Shown in pieces: positions 1 to 5,781 of a DNA stretch of 6,170 nt. Location: positions 1 through 6,170 of the forward strand of contig JAGUWA010000046.1 in NCBI GenBank assembly GCA_020062605.1. Reading direction: 5' to 3'. The DNA comes from Parvibaculum sp. Its GTDB lineage: Bacteria > Pseudomonadota > Alphaproteobacteria > Parvibaculales > Parvibaculaceae. Positions within the stretch are counted from its first letter, which is position 1; each line of letters begins with the position of its first letter. Below the pieces are notes generated by a model. That model had not been told where the DNA came from and did no database searches. It worked only from the letters and a program-made list of their open reading frames with translations. A program made the translations under genes and the position numbers.

Positions 1-88
1 CAGCCGGCGGCGGCGCATCCTGCCTGGAGGCGGGTGCCGGTGCGGGCTTGCGCGGAACTGCCTGGCCTTCGGTCCGCCTTCCAAACAC
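1..88 (-). CDS. cpaF: CpaF/TadA pilus ATPase, N-terminal fragment
   Basis: Only the first 29 codons are present; the gene leaves the window at its left edge. It opens with a GTG codon (positions 88-86) and reads MFGRRTEGQAV, followed by a Pro/Ala-rich stretch ending APPPA. This is the type of short basic start and disordered Pro/Ala linker seen in alphaproteobacterial CpaF. A strong Shine-Dalgarno (AGGAGGT, 97-103) lies 8 nt upstream, and the start is 16 nt after the cpaE stop, so it is the next operon gene. CpaF is the cytoplasmic hexameric secretion ATPase that powers Flp pilus extension and retraction. None of its catalytic motifs (Walker A, Asp box, Walker B) are in view. The identification therefore rests on gene order plus the N-terminal style, not on domain evidence. 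Confidence 0.8.
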   Translation of the reverse strand, partial: MFGRRTEGQAVPRKPAPAPASRQDAPPPA

Positions 89-96
89 GATACGCT

Positions 97-103
97 ACCT
101 CCT
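97..103 (-). promoter_or_regulatory. Ribosome binding site of cpaF
   Basis: The minus strand reads AGGAGGT, a near-perfect Shine-Dalgarno, directly after the cpaE TAA stop. It lies 8 nt before a GTG codon. It fixes the cpaF start at position 88 even though no ATG is present there. Confidence 0.8.
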
Positions 104-104
104 G

Positions 105-1430
105 TTATCCCTTGCGGGAGAGAAAGCCGAACAGACCCGACTTGGTGGCTTTCGGTGCACGAACCTCACGGCCGCAAAGCTGCTGAGCCAGGAAACGAAA
201 GCCGTCGGCCGTCTTTCCCTTGGGTTCCAGCTCCTCGACCATCTGGCCGTTATTCGCGGCCATGCCGAAGAGCCCCGGATTGAACGGTAGAACAAGCGTC
301 GCCTCGGTGCCGACCGCCTCGGCGAAATCCTTCACGGGAATCTCGGGACGCTTCGGCATACCGACCTGATTCAGCACGATATGTGCGGCGTTATCGTTCG
401 GCCGTGCCTGGCGCGTGAGATCGAGAATGTTCTTCGCGTTGCGAAGGCTCGCGAGGTCGGGGGTCGCCGTGATGACGATTTCATCCGCAGCGAGGAGAAC
501 CTTCCGGGTCCACGGCGCCCAGACATGCGGCAGATCGACAACTACGCACGGAACACCCGCGCGTACGATGTCGAGGACGCTCTCGCAACTGTCTGCGTCC
601 ATCTCGAAGTCGCGATCGAGCACAGCCGGTGCCGCAAAGAGGCTCAGCCGATCCGTGCACTTCACCAGAAGGCGGTCGAGCAGGACATCGTCCAGACGTT
701 CCGGCGCCGTCAGCGCATCGGCGATACCCTGCGCGGGGTCCTGATTGAAATCGAGCCCGGCCGTGCCGAAGGGCAGGTCCATGTCGGTTATGATGACGTC
801 TTCGTCCATCCCGCTCGAAATGCACCAACCGACATTGTGCGCGATGGTGCTCGAGCCCGTACCGCCCTTGGCGCCGATGAATGCAATCGTGCGGCCGATC
901 GGCGGCGCATCCGGGTCGATATAGAGACGCGAGATCGCCTCGATCACGCCAATGGGACGGAGCGGCGCAACAAGGTACTCGTTCACGCCCTGGCGGATCA
1001 TCTCGCGGTAGAGTGAGACGTCGTTCATGTGACCGATAACGACGACCTTCGTACCGGCGTCGCAGACTTCGGCCAGCGCACCCAGCTGAGCGAAGAGCCC
1101 GTCTCCGCCCGCACGCGTCTCTACCATAATGAGGTTCGGGGTAGCGGACTGCTGATACTGCTCGATTGCCGCCGGGATACCACCCATGTGCACCGTGAGA
1201 TGCGCCTTTGCGAGCCGGCGATCCTCACCCGCGCGCTGAATGGCACTGCCTGTTCCCGGCTGTTCGCAGAAGGCATGGATGGTGATGCGCGGAACGGGCT
1301 TCATCACGGCGAGTGTTTCCGGCTCCTGCCCGCTCACGGCGACGGACTGCGCAAGTGGCGGCGCCTCGGGCTCGGTCACGGGCATCGGCGGCGCTTCGAC
1401 CGTCGGTTCCTTGCGTGCAAGATTGCTCAT
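105..1430 (-). CDS. cpaE: CpaE/TadZ pilus localisation ATPase (receiver-like + MinD/ParA-like)
   Basis: This 441-residue cytoplasmic protein belongs to the CpaE/TadZ family, which places the Tad machine at its site in the cell (the pole in Caulobacter). Residues 1-45 are a Pro/Glu-rich disordered tail. Residues about 48-170 form a response-regulator-like fold in which the usual phospho-acceptor Asp after strand 3 appears to be Glu (LIMVET, E104), so it is likely a pseudo-receiver. Residues 181-415 are a MinD/ParA-type P-loop domain. Its deviant Walker A is GAKGGTGSST (186-195), with the signature Lys K188 but Ser where the second P-loop Lys normally sits. It is followed by VIITDMDLPFG (212-222) with acidic D216/D218. 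The C-terminus ends in a basic KSGLFGFLSRKG tail. The ATG overlaps the cpaD TAA by one base (TAATG), with GAGGTG at 1436-1441 as ribosome site, so translational coupling is likely. Atypical Walker A sequences are known in TadZ. Confidence 0.95.
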   Translation of the reverse strand: MSNLARKEPTVEAPPMPVTEPEAPPLAQSVAVSGQEPETLAVMKPVPRITIHAFCEQPGTGSAIQRAGEDRRLAKAHLTVHMGGIPAAIEQYQQSATPNLIMVETRAGGDGLFAQLGALAEVCDAGTKVVVIGHMNDVSLYREMIRQGVNEYLVAPLRPIGVIEAISRLYIDPDAPPIGRTIAFIGAKGGTGSSTIAHNVGWCISSGMDEDVIITDMDLPFGTAGLDFNQDPAQGIADALTAPERLDDVLLDRLLVKCTDRLSLFAAPAVLDRDFEMDADSCESVLDIVRAGVPCVVVDLPHVWAPWTRKVLLAADEIVITATPDLASLRNAKNILDLTRQARPNDNAAHIVLNQVGMPKRPEIPVKDFAEAVGTEATLVLPFNPGLFGMAANNGQMVEELEPKGKTADGFRFLAQQLCGREVRAPKATKSGLFGFLSRKG

Positions 1431-2119
1431 TATTGCACCTCACTCACAGTGCCCGAGTCCTGCTCGGTGCGCTGGGTCGCTGTTGGCTCGCCGGCACGGT
1501 ACTTTTCGAGCACCGTGTCCCGGCGTCCTGCGTCGGCAGGCGTCATCGTCCTCGGACCGGCGAGATCGGCCGGATCGGCGACCATCGCCGCGAGATTGTT
1601 CTGTGTCGCGCAGCCATGATTGGGCGGCAGACGGTTCGACGGATCGAAGGCGTAGTCCATGCTCCAATCGCCACAGGCCGTGGGCTTCGCAACATATTGC
1701 TTGAAGGAAAGAATCAAGGGCGCACCGTCGTCTGCGCCGGAAGCCCGGTAAGGCGTGTAGGCAAGGCTCGTCACGCCATTTTCAGCCAGAATGTCGCGCA
1801 CGTCGCTCAGCGCAACCGCCGCGGCACCGGCATTCGGCGATCCCGAAGGCGTCGAGATGGTGAGAGGACCGTGACCACGCTGGCGATAGGCGGCAGCAAA
1901 TCCTTCGATTGCGTTGCGTTCCGAAGGCGCGAGGCCGGGCTGGCCGGCGACAACGCCGACATTCAGCGTCGCAACGCCCGTCTCGATCGAAATCGGATGA
2001 GTGTAGTTTGCGTCGTATTGGGCGTCCTCGATACCATTGAAGCCACCACAACCGGCGAGACCCGCAGCCAGCGCGACGGCGATACTCCTGGCAGCGTTCC
2101 TGACGATCAGCTTTGCCAT
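1430..2119 (-). CDS. cpaD: CpaD pilus assembly lipoprotein
   Basis: This is a CpaD-family outer-membrane lipoprotein of the Tad system, thought to assist or pilot the CpaC secretin. From the ATG at 2119 it has 229 residues. A basic start (MAKLIVRNAAR) is followed by a hydrophobic run and the lipobox LAGC, with acylated Cys24. The +2 residue is Gly, which does not signal inner-membrane retention. The C-terminal part carries the family-typical stretch CATQNNLAAMVADPADLAGP, then a region with TPADAGRRDTVLEKYRAGEPT. Another ATG three codons earlier (2128) is possible, but the GAAGG ribosome site (2129-2133) touches it with no spacing. That site is 9 nt from the 2119 ATG, so I prefer the latter. 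It starts about 18 nt after the cpaC stop and ends in a TAATG overlap with cpaE. The fold between residues 25 and 150 has no motif I can name. Confidence 0.93.
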   Translation of the reverse strand: MAKLIVRNAARSIAVALAAGLAGCGGFNGIEDAQYDANYTHPISIETGVATLNVGVVAGQPGLAPSERNAIEGFAAAYRQRGHGPLTISTPSGSPNAGAAAVALSDVRDILAENGVTSLAYTPYRASGADDGAPLILSFKQYVAKPTACGDWSMDYAFDPSNRLPPNHGCATQNNLAAMVADPADLAGPRTMTPADAGRRDTVLEKYRAGEPTATQRTEQDSGTVSEVQ

Positions 2120-2137
2120 TTCATTCATCCTTCGCGC

Positions 2138-3625
2138 TCAGTCCACCACGAAGCCGACAGGCCCCTGCAACGTTTCCTTGCCGGGCGCGGCGCCACGAGC
2201 GCCATAGGTTGCGTTCAGCTTGCCCATCAGGATCGTGTCCATATCGCTTGCCGGCGCATAACCGTCCGTCGGCAGCACGAGATTCTTCCGGGACGTCGGA
2301 TCGACGAGATAGGGCGTCACGATCACAACGAGTTCCGTTTCGTTCTTCTGGTAGTCGCGGCTGCGAAAAAGTTGCCCGAGAACGGGCACATCCTTCGCGC
2401 CCGGCACGCCGTCTATGTTCTGACGAGTCGAGTCGGAGAGAAGGCCTGCCATCACCAGCGAGCCACCGCTCGGCAGTTCGAGCGTCGTCTCGGCGCGGCG
2501 CACCTTGAGGGCCGGGACCGTGACGCCGCTACCGTCGGAGCCCTGGAACACGAAGGCGCCGTCGGAGGCGAGCTCGCTCACTTCCGTCGAAATCTTCAGA
2601 CTGATGCGGCCTTCGCTCAAGACGACCGGCGTGAAGTTCAGGCCGACACCGAAGGGCTTGAATTCGATCTGCACGTTGCCATCGCGGTCGCGCGATGTCG
2701 GGACGGGAAACTCGCCGCCTGCGAGGAACTTCGCCGACTCGCCCGAAATCGCGGTCAGGTTCGGCTCGGCAAGCGTGCGCAGAATGCCGTCGCGCTCAAG
2801 TGCACGGATGGCTGAGTCCACGGTGACGTCGCCACTCTGGTAGCGTGTCGGATCTAGAGGGTTCTCCGCCGTCGTCAACCCGCCAAGCGACCCGCCCTGG
2901 ACGCTGAAGGAGTTGGATGTCGCAAGCCGAAGCGCGAAGTCGCCGAAATCGGCGGCGCTCGAAAGATCGACGCCGAGTTGCTTGATGACGCTGCGCTGCA
3001 TTTCGGCAACGGTCACCTTGAGCATCACCTGCTCCTTGCCTTCGATGCCGAGCATGTTGAGGACGTTGTCCTTGTCGACGCCGATGTAACGGGCAGCAAG
3101 ATCCTGAGCCTTGCTGGCCTCGCTTGCATTCGACACCATGCCGGAGAGCACGACGTGGTCGTTGATCGACTCGACATCGATCCGTGTACCGGGAAAGTAC
3201 TGGCGCAGCGAGTCGCGCAGGCCACTCAGATCGCGCGCCACGCGAATTTCGAGATTGAGGATCTGCTGGCCGTTTTCATTGAAGAAGAATGCGTTGGTCT
3301 GGCCGACGGCGAGACCGATGAGGTAAGTCCGCTTGTTGGTGCGCACCACCGCGTCCACGATCGCCGGATTGGAAACGAGCACATCGCGCGCCGCCACGGG
3401 CAATTCGACGATGGCCGCCTTGTTCAGGCCGAGCACAATGCTGCGCGAGGCCTGCCCGATACCTCCCTGGTCGATCTTGACGAGACGCGCGTCGCCGGCA
3501 TGCAAGCTTCCCCCTACCGGGATGAGAGCAAGGGCAAGCGCACAAAAGATCGCGGCAACCGTCCGGACGGGCCGGACTTTCCTCGCGGCGTCACCCGCCT
3601 TCAGCTTGTTCCACATCCTGCTCAT
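2138..3625 (-). CDS. cpaC: CpaC/RcpA outer-membrane secretin of the Tad pilus
   Basis: This 495-residue secretin subunit forms the outer-membrane channel through which the Flp pilus exits. Basic residues (K7-R21) and a hydrophobic segment (about 23-37) form a signal peptide, with probable cleavage after SLHA (A43). Residues about 48-130 are the N-terminal pilus-assembly domain (NKAAIVELPVAARDVLVSNPAIVDAV). Residues about 130-185 are a BON-like repeat (VVLSGMVSNASEASKAQDLA). Residues about 195-440 are the secretin core, with LAEPNLTAISGESAKFLAGGEFPVP (285-309), the signature VPVLGQLF (413-420) and the closing strand TELVVIVTPYLVDP (430-443). The length is normal for the family. A TTG six bases earlier (3631) is in frame, but the GAGGG ribosome site (3633-3637) sits 7 nt before the ATG at 3625 and only 1 nt before the TTG, so ATG is preferred. 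The gene begins 14 nt after the cpaB stop. Confidence 0.97.
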   Translation of the reverse strand: MSRMWNKLKAGDAARKVRPVRTVAAIFCALALALIPVGGSLHAGDARLVKIDQGGIGQASRSIVLGLNKAAIVELPVAARDVLVSNPAIVDAVVRTNKRTYLIGLAVGQTNAFFFNENGQQILNLEIRVARDLSGLRDSLRQYFPGTRIDVESINDHVVLSGMVSNASEASKAQDLAARYIGVDKDNVLNMLGIEGKEQVMLKVTVAEMQRSVIKQLGVDLSSAADFGDFALRLATSNSFSVQGGSLGGLTTAENPLDPTRYQSGDVTVDSAIRALERDGILRTLAEPNLTAISGESAKFLAGGEFPVPTSRDRDGNVQIEFKPFGVGLNFTPVVLSEGRISLKISTEVSELASDGAFVFQGSDGSGVTVPALKVRRAETTLELPSGGSLVMAGLLSDSTRQNIDGVPGAKDVPVLGQLFRSRDYQKNETELVVIVTPYLVDPTSRKNLVLPTDGYAPASDMDTILMGKLNATYGARGAAPGKETLQGPVGFVVD

Positions 3626-3639
3626 GCCCAATCCCTCGC

Positions 3640-4395
3640 CTACTTCACACGCACGGACTGCGTGGTGCCGTAGCGCACAACCTTCACTACAGATCCGCCC
3701 AAATCACGCGTCGCATCGTCCGTCGCTGTCGACTCGCTGTCGGCCATGCTGCGCAAGGACAACGACAATGGCCGATCGGACTGGGCCACGGCGACAAGCT
3801 CGACCTGCGCCGACGTGAGCTCAAGCGTTGCCGTGCGACCGACAACCACCTGTTCGCCCGCCTTTTCGTTGAAACGCTGGTCGATCGCGAGAACGCGAAC
3901 GTTGCGCAGAAGGGTCTGTCCCTTCTCGACGTCGACGACATCTACCCGATCGTTCGGCAGGATAAAGCCGCCCGCGCTCGTTTCCGGCGTGATGGCGATG
4001 GCCGCGGCCCGCATGCCGGGATCGATCAACGCTGACATGAAGCCCGCGCCGGAAAGCGTCACGAGTTTCTCGACAGTCACCGGTTCTCCGCTCAGTACGG
4101 CACTCCGGGCCACGCTGTTGGTGAATTCCTCAATCGCCGTCGGTTTCTGCGTGCGGGAGATGTAGGCCGGATTCATCGCGGCTTCCGGCCAGCGCTGCCA
4201 GCGCAGGTCCGACGCCGAAACGCGCTGACCGACATCGAGATTGTTGACGGCAACGAGAACTTCCGAGGTCGGCTCCTCGACGACCTGCGTCACGGGCTGT
4301 TCGGTATCCGAGGACATGAGCCCGCGGGCCAGCAACGCCGCGAGGCCCGCGGCGACGATTGCCAGAACCAGAACTCCAATGCGTGCGGCACTCAC
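3640..4395 (-). CDS. cpaB: CpaB/RcpC pilus assembly protein (SAF domain)
   Basis: This 251-residue Flp pilus assembly protein has one N-terminal membrane segment (residues 6-25, IGVLVLAIVAAGLAALLARG), with the rest in the periplasm. A SAF domain spans about 45-110 (EVLVAVNNLDVGQRVSASDLRWQRWPEAAMNPAYI). An RcpC-type domain follows, with family-typical stretches MRAAAIAITPETSAGGFILP (128-147) and NDRVDVVDV (148-156). A further part (about 160-215) includes GRTATLELTSAQVELVAVAQ. The family is needed for Tad pilus formation and is thought to work with the secretin in the periplasm; its exact role is not settled. The start is GTG with AAAGGA (4404-4409) 8 nt upstream, 70 nt after the cpaA stop. 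The gene ends with TAG 14 nt before cpaC. Confidence 0.95.
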   Translation of the reverse strand: MSAARIGVLVLAIVAAGLAALLARGLMSSDTEQPVTQVVEEPTSEVLVAVNNLDVGQRVSASDLRWQRWPEAAMNPAYISRTQKPTAIEEFTNSVARSAVLSGEPVTVEKLVTLSGAGFMSALIDPGMRAAAIAITPETSAGGFILPNDRVDVVDVEKGQTLLRNVRVLAIDQRFNEKAGEQVVVGRTATLELTSAQVELVAVAQSDRPLSLSLRSMADSESTATDDATRDLGGSVVKVVRYGTTQSVRVK

Positions 4396-4465
4396 TTGCC
4401 CAATCCTTTCGTTTCGCGATCCCGCCCTTGCGCGGAACCCGCTCCGTTCAAATCACGCGGCCAAA

Positions 4466-4972
4466 TCACCCGACATGTGCCGCAGTCGCAAACCAGACGG
4501 TCTGCGGAAAAATCATCAGCCCGCCGAGAGCGAGCGCGACGCCGTAGGGAATACCGGCCTTGCGATCGTGCAACCTGGCAATCCACTCCCTGCGTTGCAT
4601 GAAGAGCGGCAGTGGCATGGTGCGGAAGAAGAGGATGAGCAGCGTCAGCGCACCGCCGAAGATCGAGGCCCAGACGAGATAGACGAGCAGATCGCTCATC
4701 CCGATCCAAAGCGCCGTTGCCGCTACAAATTTCGCATCGCCGCCACCGATCCAGCCGAAGGCAAAGAAAACCATGCCCGCAAGCAACATCAGCACGCCTG
4801 CTGCCACGTGAAAGCCGATCTCCTGCAACGACAACCCCACAAACGGGACGAGCACGGCAAACATCGCGGCAAGCGCGACGGTCAGCACATTCGGGATGGT
4901 CATCGTCGTCAGATCCCACAACGCGCCGAAGATCATGGCGAGAGGGAAGACGGCGAGAAGGAGCATGCTCAT
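4466..4972 (-). CDS. cpaA: CpaA/TadV prepilin peptidase (A24 aspartyl protease)
   Basis: This inner-membrane aspartyl peptidase removes the leader from the Flp prepilin. From the ATG at 4972 it has 168 residues and several hydrophobic segments (about 3-18, 28-46, 52-74, 82-116 and 143-165). The two catalytic aspartates of the family are visible. D20 lies in ALWDLTTMTIPN, the first-helix motif followed by IPN. D79 lies in the GxGD motif GGGDAK (76-81). It lacks the N-terminal methyltransferase domain of PilD-type enzymes, as usual for CpaA/TadV. The reading frame stays open upstream to 5185, but that would put the start inside the terminator hairpin and add a GC-rich non-membrane tail, so I take the short form. 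No clear Shine-Dalgarno precedes 4972, and an ATG at 4966 is also possible, so the exact start is uncertain. Confidence 0.92.
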   Translation of the reverse strand: MSMLLLAVFPLAMIFGALWDLTTMTIPNVLTVALAAMFAVLVPFVGLSLQEIGFHVAAGVLMLLAGMVFFAFGWIGGGDAKFVAATALWIGMSDLLVYLVWASIFGGALTLLILFFRTMPLPLFMQRREWIARLHDRKAGIPYGVALALGGLMIFPQTVWFATAAHVG

Positions 4973-5062
4973 CACGAAAGACGCCCGGTTCCCAAGGGCC
5001 GGTATGGCCCGGTGCGAAAGGCCCCATGCCTGCTCGCACCCTTGGATACTGGGCGCGGGACC

Positions 5063-5078
5063 GTAAATTTGGAGTAAA
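5063..5078 (-). promoter_or_regulatory. Degenerate CtrA-like direct repeat upstream of cpaA
   Basis: The minus strand reads TTTACTCCAAATTTAC: two TTTAC copies 11 bp apart, so the pattern is TTTA-N7-TTTAC. This is the CtrA box layout TTAA-N7-TTAAC with one mismatch per half. Aligned with the better box upstream of flp (5663-5678), 13 of 18 positions agree, including the C-AAA spacer pattern and the trailing CG. It lies about 90 bp before the cpaA start and after the flp terminator, where a second promoter would be expected. No convincing -10 element was seen. Function is inferred only. Confidence 0.35.
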
Positions 5079-5167
5079 TGGGGGTTCAAAATGAGCCGGA
5101 ATGTCCATCTGCCAACTGGACTTACTTCCGGCGCGGCAGGAAGGCGAACGGCCCGATACCGGGAATG

Positions 5168-5209
5168 AAAAAAGCCGCCAGGCACATCTGATGTGCATGG
5201 CGGCTTTTT
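5168..5209 (-). terminator. Hairpin terminator between flp and cpaA
   Basis: The arms 5169-5180 and 5198-5209 are perfectly complementary over 12 bp (AAAAAGCCGCCA / TGGCGGCTTTTT). After a single mismatch (5181/5197), a further 6-bp stem, GCACAT/ATGTGC (5182-5187 / 5191-5196), closes on a 3-nt loop. On the minus strand the hairpin ends in six T residues, a classic intrinsic terminator 26 nt after the flp stop. The A and T flanks make it able to act in both directions. It should end most flp transcripts, leaving cpaA-cpaF to read-through or their own promoter. Confidence 0.9.
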
Positions 5210-5235
5210 GCCCGGCCAGTCGTGAAGACTGGAGA

Positions 5236-5400
5236 TTACACGAGCGCGTCGGCGATCGTCTGGAACATCGCGGTGAGACGCGTTCCGACGAGCTGGACCG
5301 CCGTGATGATCACGACGGCGATGCCGGCGGCGATGAGCGCGTATTCGATCGCGGTCGCACCGGACTCATTTTTCGCAAAAGACTTCAGAAAACGGCCCAT
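5236..5400 (-). CDS. flp: Flp-type (type IVb) major pilin precursor
   Basis: This 54-residue prepilin (pilA in Caulobacter naming) is the structural subunit of the Tad pilus. It starts MGRFLKSFAKNESG, a 14-residue basic leader ending in Gly. The Flp motif ATAIEYALIAAGIAVVII follows, with the conserved Glu at +5 and Tyr at +6 of the mature protein. Cleavage by CpaA after Gly14 would leave a 40-residue mature pilin consisting of a hydrophobic helix plus a short tail (GTRLTAMFQTIADALV). The length is normal for Flp pilins. The ATG is preceded by AAGGAGG at 6-nt spacing, the strongest ribosome site in the window together with that of cpaF. This fits a highly made structural protein. The gene is alone between its own promoter region and a strong terminator. 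Only one pilin gene is present here. It is too short to be found by length alone but is unambiguous by motif. Confidence 0.97.
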   Translation of the reverse strand: MGRFLKSFAKNESGATAIEYALIAAGIAVVIITAVQLVGTRLTAMFQTIADALV

Positions 5401-5406
5401 AACAAG

Positions 5407-5413
5407 CCTCCTT
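5407..5413 (-). promoter_or_regulatory. Ribosome binding site of flp
   Basis: The minus strand reads AAGGAGG, a consensus Shine-Dalgarno, ending 6 nt before the flp ATG at 5400. It supports this start and high translation of the pilin. Confidence 0.85.
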
Positions 5414-5422
5414 GAATATTGA

Positions 5423-5432
5423 CTGTCGACAG
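5423..5432. repeat. 10-bp palindrome in the flp leader
   Basis: CTGTCGACAG is a perfect palindrome located 10 nt upstream of the flp Shine-Dalgarno. It could be an operator half-site or a small RNA hairpin element. A 10-bp palindrome can also arise by chance. Confidence 0.3.
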
Positions 5433-5549
5433 CACCAACCCTTGCGGACGTGAAGACCGCCGGGCGCCCTTTCGGACTGGAGGCGAGATTAGCCGGGCAC
5501 CCTTACTCAATCGCTAACGAATACTCTAAAACTACCTCCAATTTTACTC

Positions 5550-5567
5550 ACACTTTAAATACACTTT
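5550..5567. repeat. Phased direct repeat ACACTTT, 11-bp period
   Basis: ACACTTT occurs at 5550-5556 and again at 5561-5567, separated by AAAT, giving an 11-bp period close to one helical turn. On the minus strand it reads AAAGTGT-ATTT-AAAGTGT. Such spacing is typical of tandem sites for response-regulator dimers. It lies about 150 bp upstream of the flp start within the AT-rich core. The bound protein is not known. Confidence 0.4.
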
Positions 5568-5599
5568 CTGTAGTCGAAACGAAATTACTGTACCTGAAC

Positions 5600-5616
5600 G
5601 ATATTTTCAGAATATC
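5600..5616. repeat. Short inverted repeat GATATT-N5-AATATC
   Basis: Arms of 6 bp at 5600-5605 and 5611-5616 are separated by TTCAG. It is a possible dimeric regulator site between the CtrA-like box and the flp gene. The arms are short and AT-rich, so chance is a real alternative. Confidence 0.3.
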
Positions 5617-5662
5617 CGTCCGGAATTGGGAAAATCGCCGGAGAGAGAAGCCTTATAACATC

Positions 5663-5678
5663 GTTAATTTCGGGTTAA
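5663..5678 (-). promoter_or_regulatory. CtrA-type binding box upstream of flp
   Basis: The minus strand reads TTAACCCGAAATTAAC, an exact match to the CtrA full-site consensus TTAA-N7-TTAAC, oriented toward flp. CtrA is the alphaproteobacterial response regulator that activates pilA and other polar genes in Caulobacter. A possible -10 element TATAAG lies at 5652-5657. With ATTAAC at 5675-5680 as -35 the spacing is 16 nt, which would place the box between or over the promoter elements. If this is the promoter, the flp leader is about 240 nt. The motif match is direct; regulation is inferred. Confidence 0.65.
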
Positions 5679-5781
5679 TCCGCTTCGAATATTGATCCGC
5701 ATGCTGAGCGCTGCGACGCAGCCACCGGCCTTCACTTGCGGCCTACTTGGCGCCTACGGTGTTCCGGCCGCGGAAATTCTC

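Larger units (their letters stand above)
5414..5781. other. Intergenic regulatory region upstream of flp, AT-rich core
   Basis: No credible gene lies here. The stretch 5521-5620 has 33 G+C in 100 bases, against clearly GC-rich coding sequence on both sides, and the AT-rich part extends to about 5695. It contains the CtrA-like box, a phased direct repeat, an inverted repeat and a palindrome listed separately. A plus-strand reading frame at 5450-5695 exists but has low-complexity composition unlike the neighbouring proteins. The 5700-5781 part is GC-rich and holds only short repeats such as GCCTAC. I saw no clear terminator for the upstream regulator gene. Confidence 0.75.

Noticed and set aside
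1313..2815. 500-codon plus-strand open frame opposite cpaD and cpaC
   Set aside because: It lies wholly antisense to two well-recognised genes. Its Arg/Ala/Gly-rich translation has no domain pattern, as expected for a shadow frame in GC-rich DNA.
4241..5077. 278-codon plus-strand open frame opposite cpaA and cpaB
   Set aside because: It is antisense to two genes with clear motifs, and its composition (long His/Arg/Glu/Lys runs) is typical of a reverse-frame artefact.
4973..5185. N-terminal extension of cpaA up to 5185
   Set aside because: It would start within the terminator stem and add a 71-residue non-membrane GC-rich segment not seen in CpaA/TadV peptidases. The membrane protein proper starts at 4972 or 4966.
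4392..5198. 268-codon minus-strand frame overlapping cpaA
   Set aside because: It is the same strand but a different frame from cpaA, whose catalytic aspartates and membrane segments are clear. The translation is Arg/Ser-rich with no motif.
5450..5695. 81-codon plus-strand frame in the AT-rich intergenic region
   Set aside because: It has a GTG start without a clear ribosome site, an Asn/Thr/Tyr-rich composition from AT-rich DNA and no recognisable motif. It runs against the regulatory elements found there.
5414..5695. Nine-base direct repeat GAATATTGA at 5414-5422 and 5687-5695 flanking the AT-rich region
   Set aside because: It looks like possible target-site duplication, but there is no transposase, no terminal inverted repeats and no mobile-element structure between the copies. 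It is likely chance in AT-rich DNA.
5720..5781. Possible terminator after the Crp/Fnr gene
   Set aside because: There are short GGCC-type complementary stretches and GCCTAC direct repeats, but no continuous stem followed by a T-run on the minus strand.
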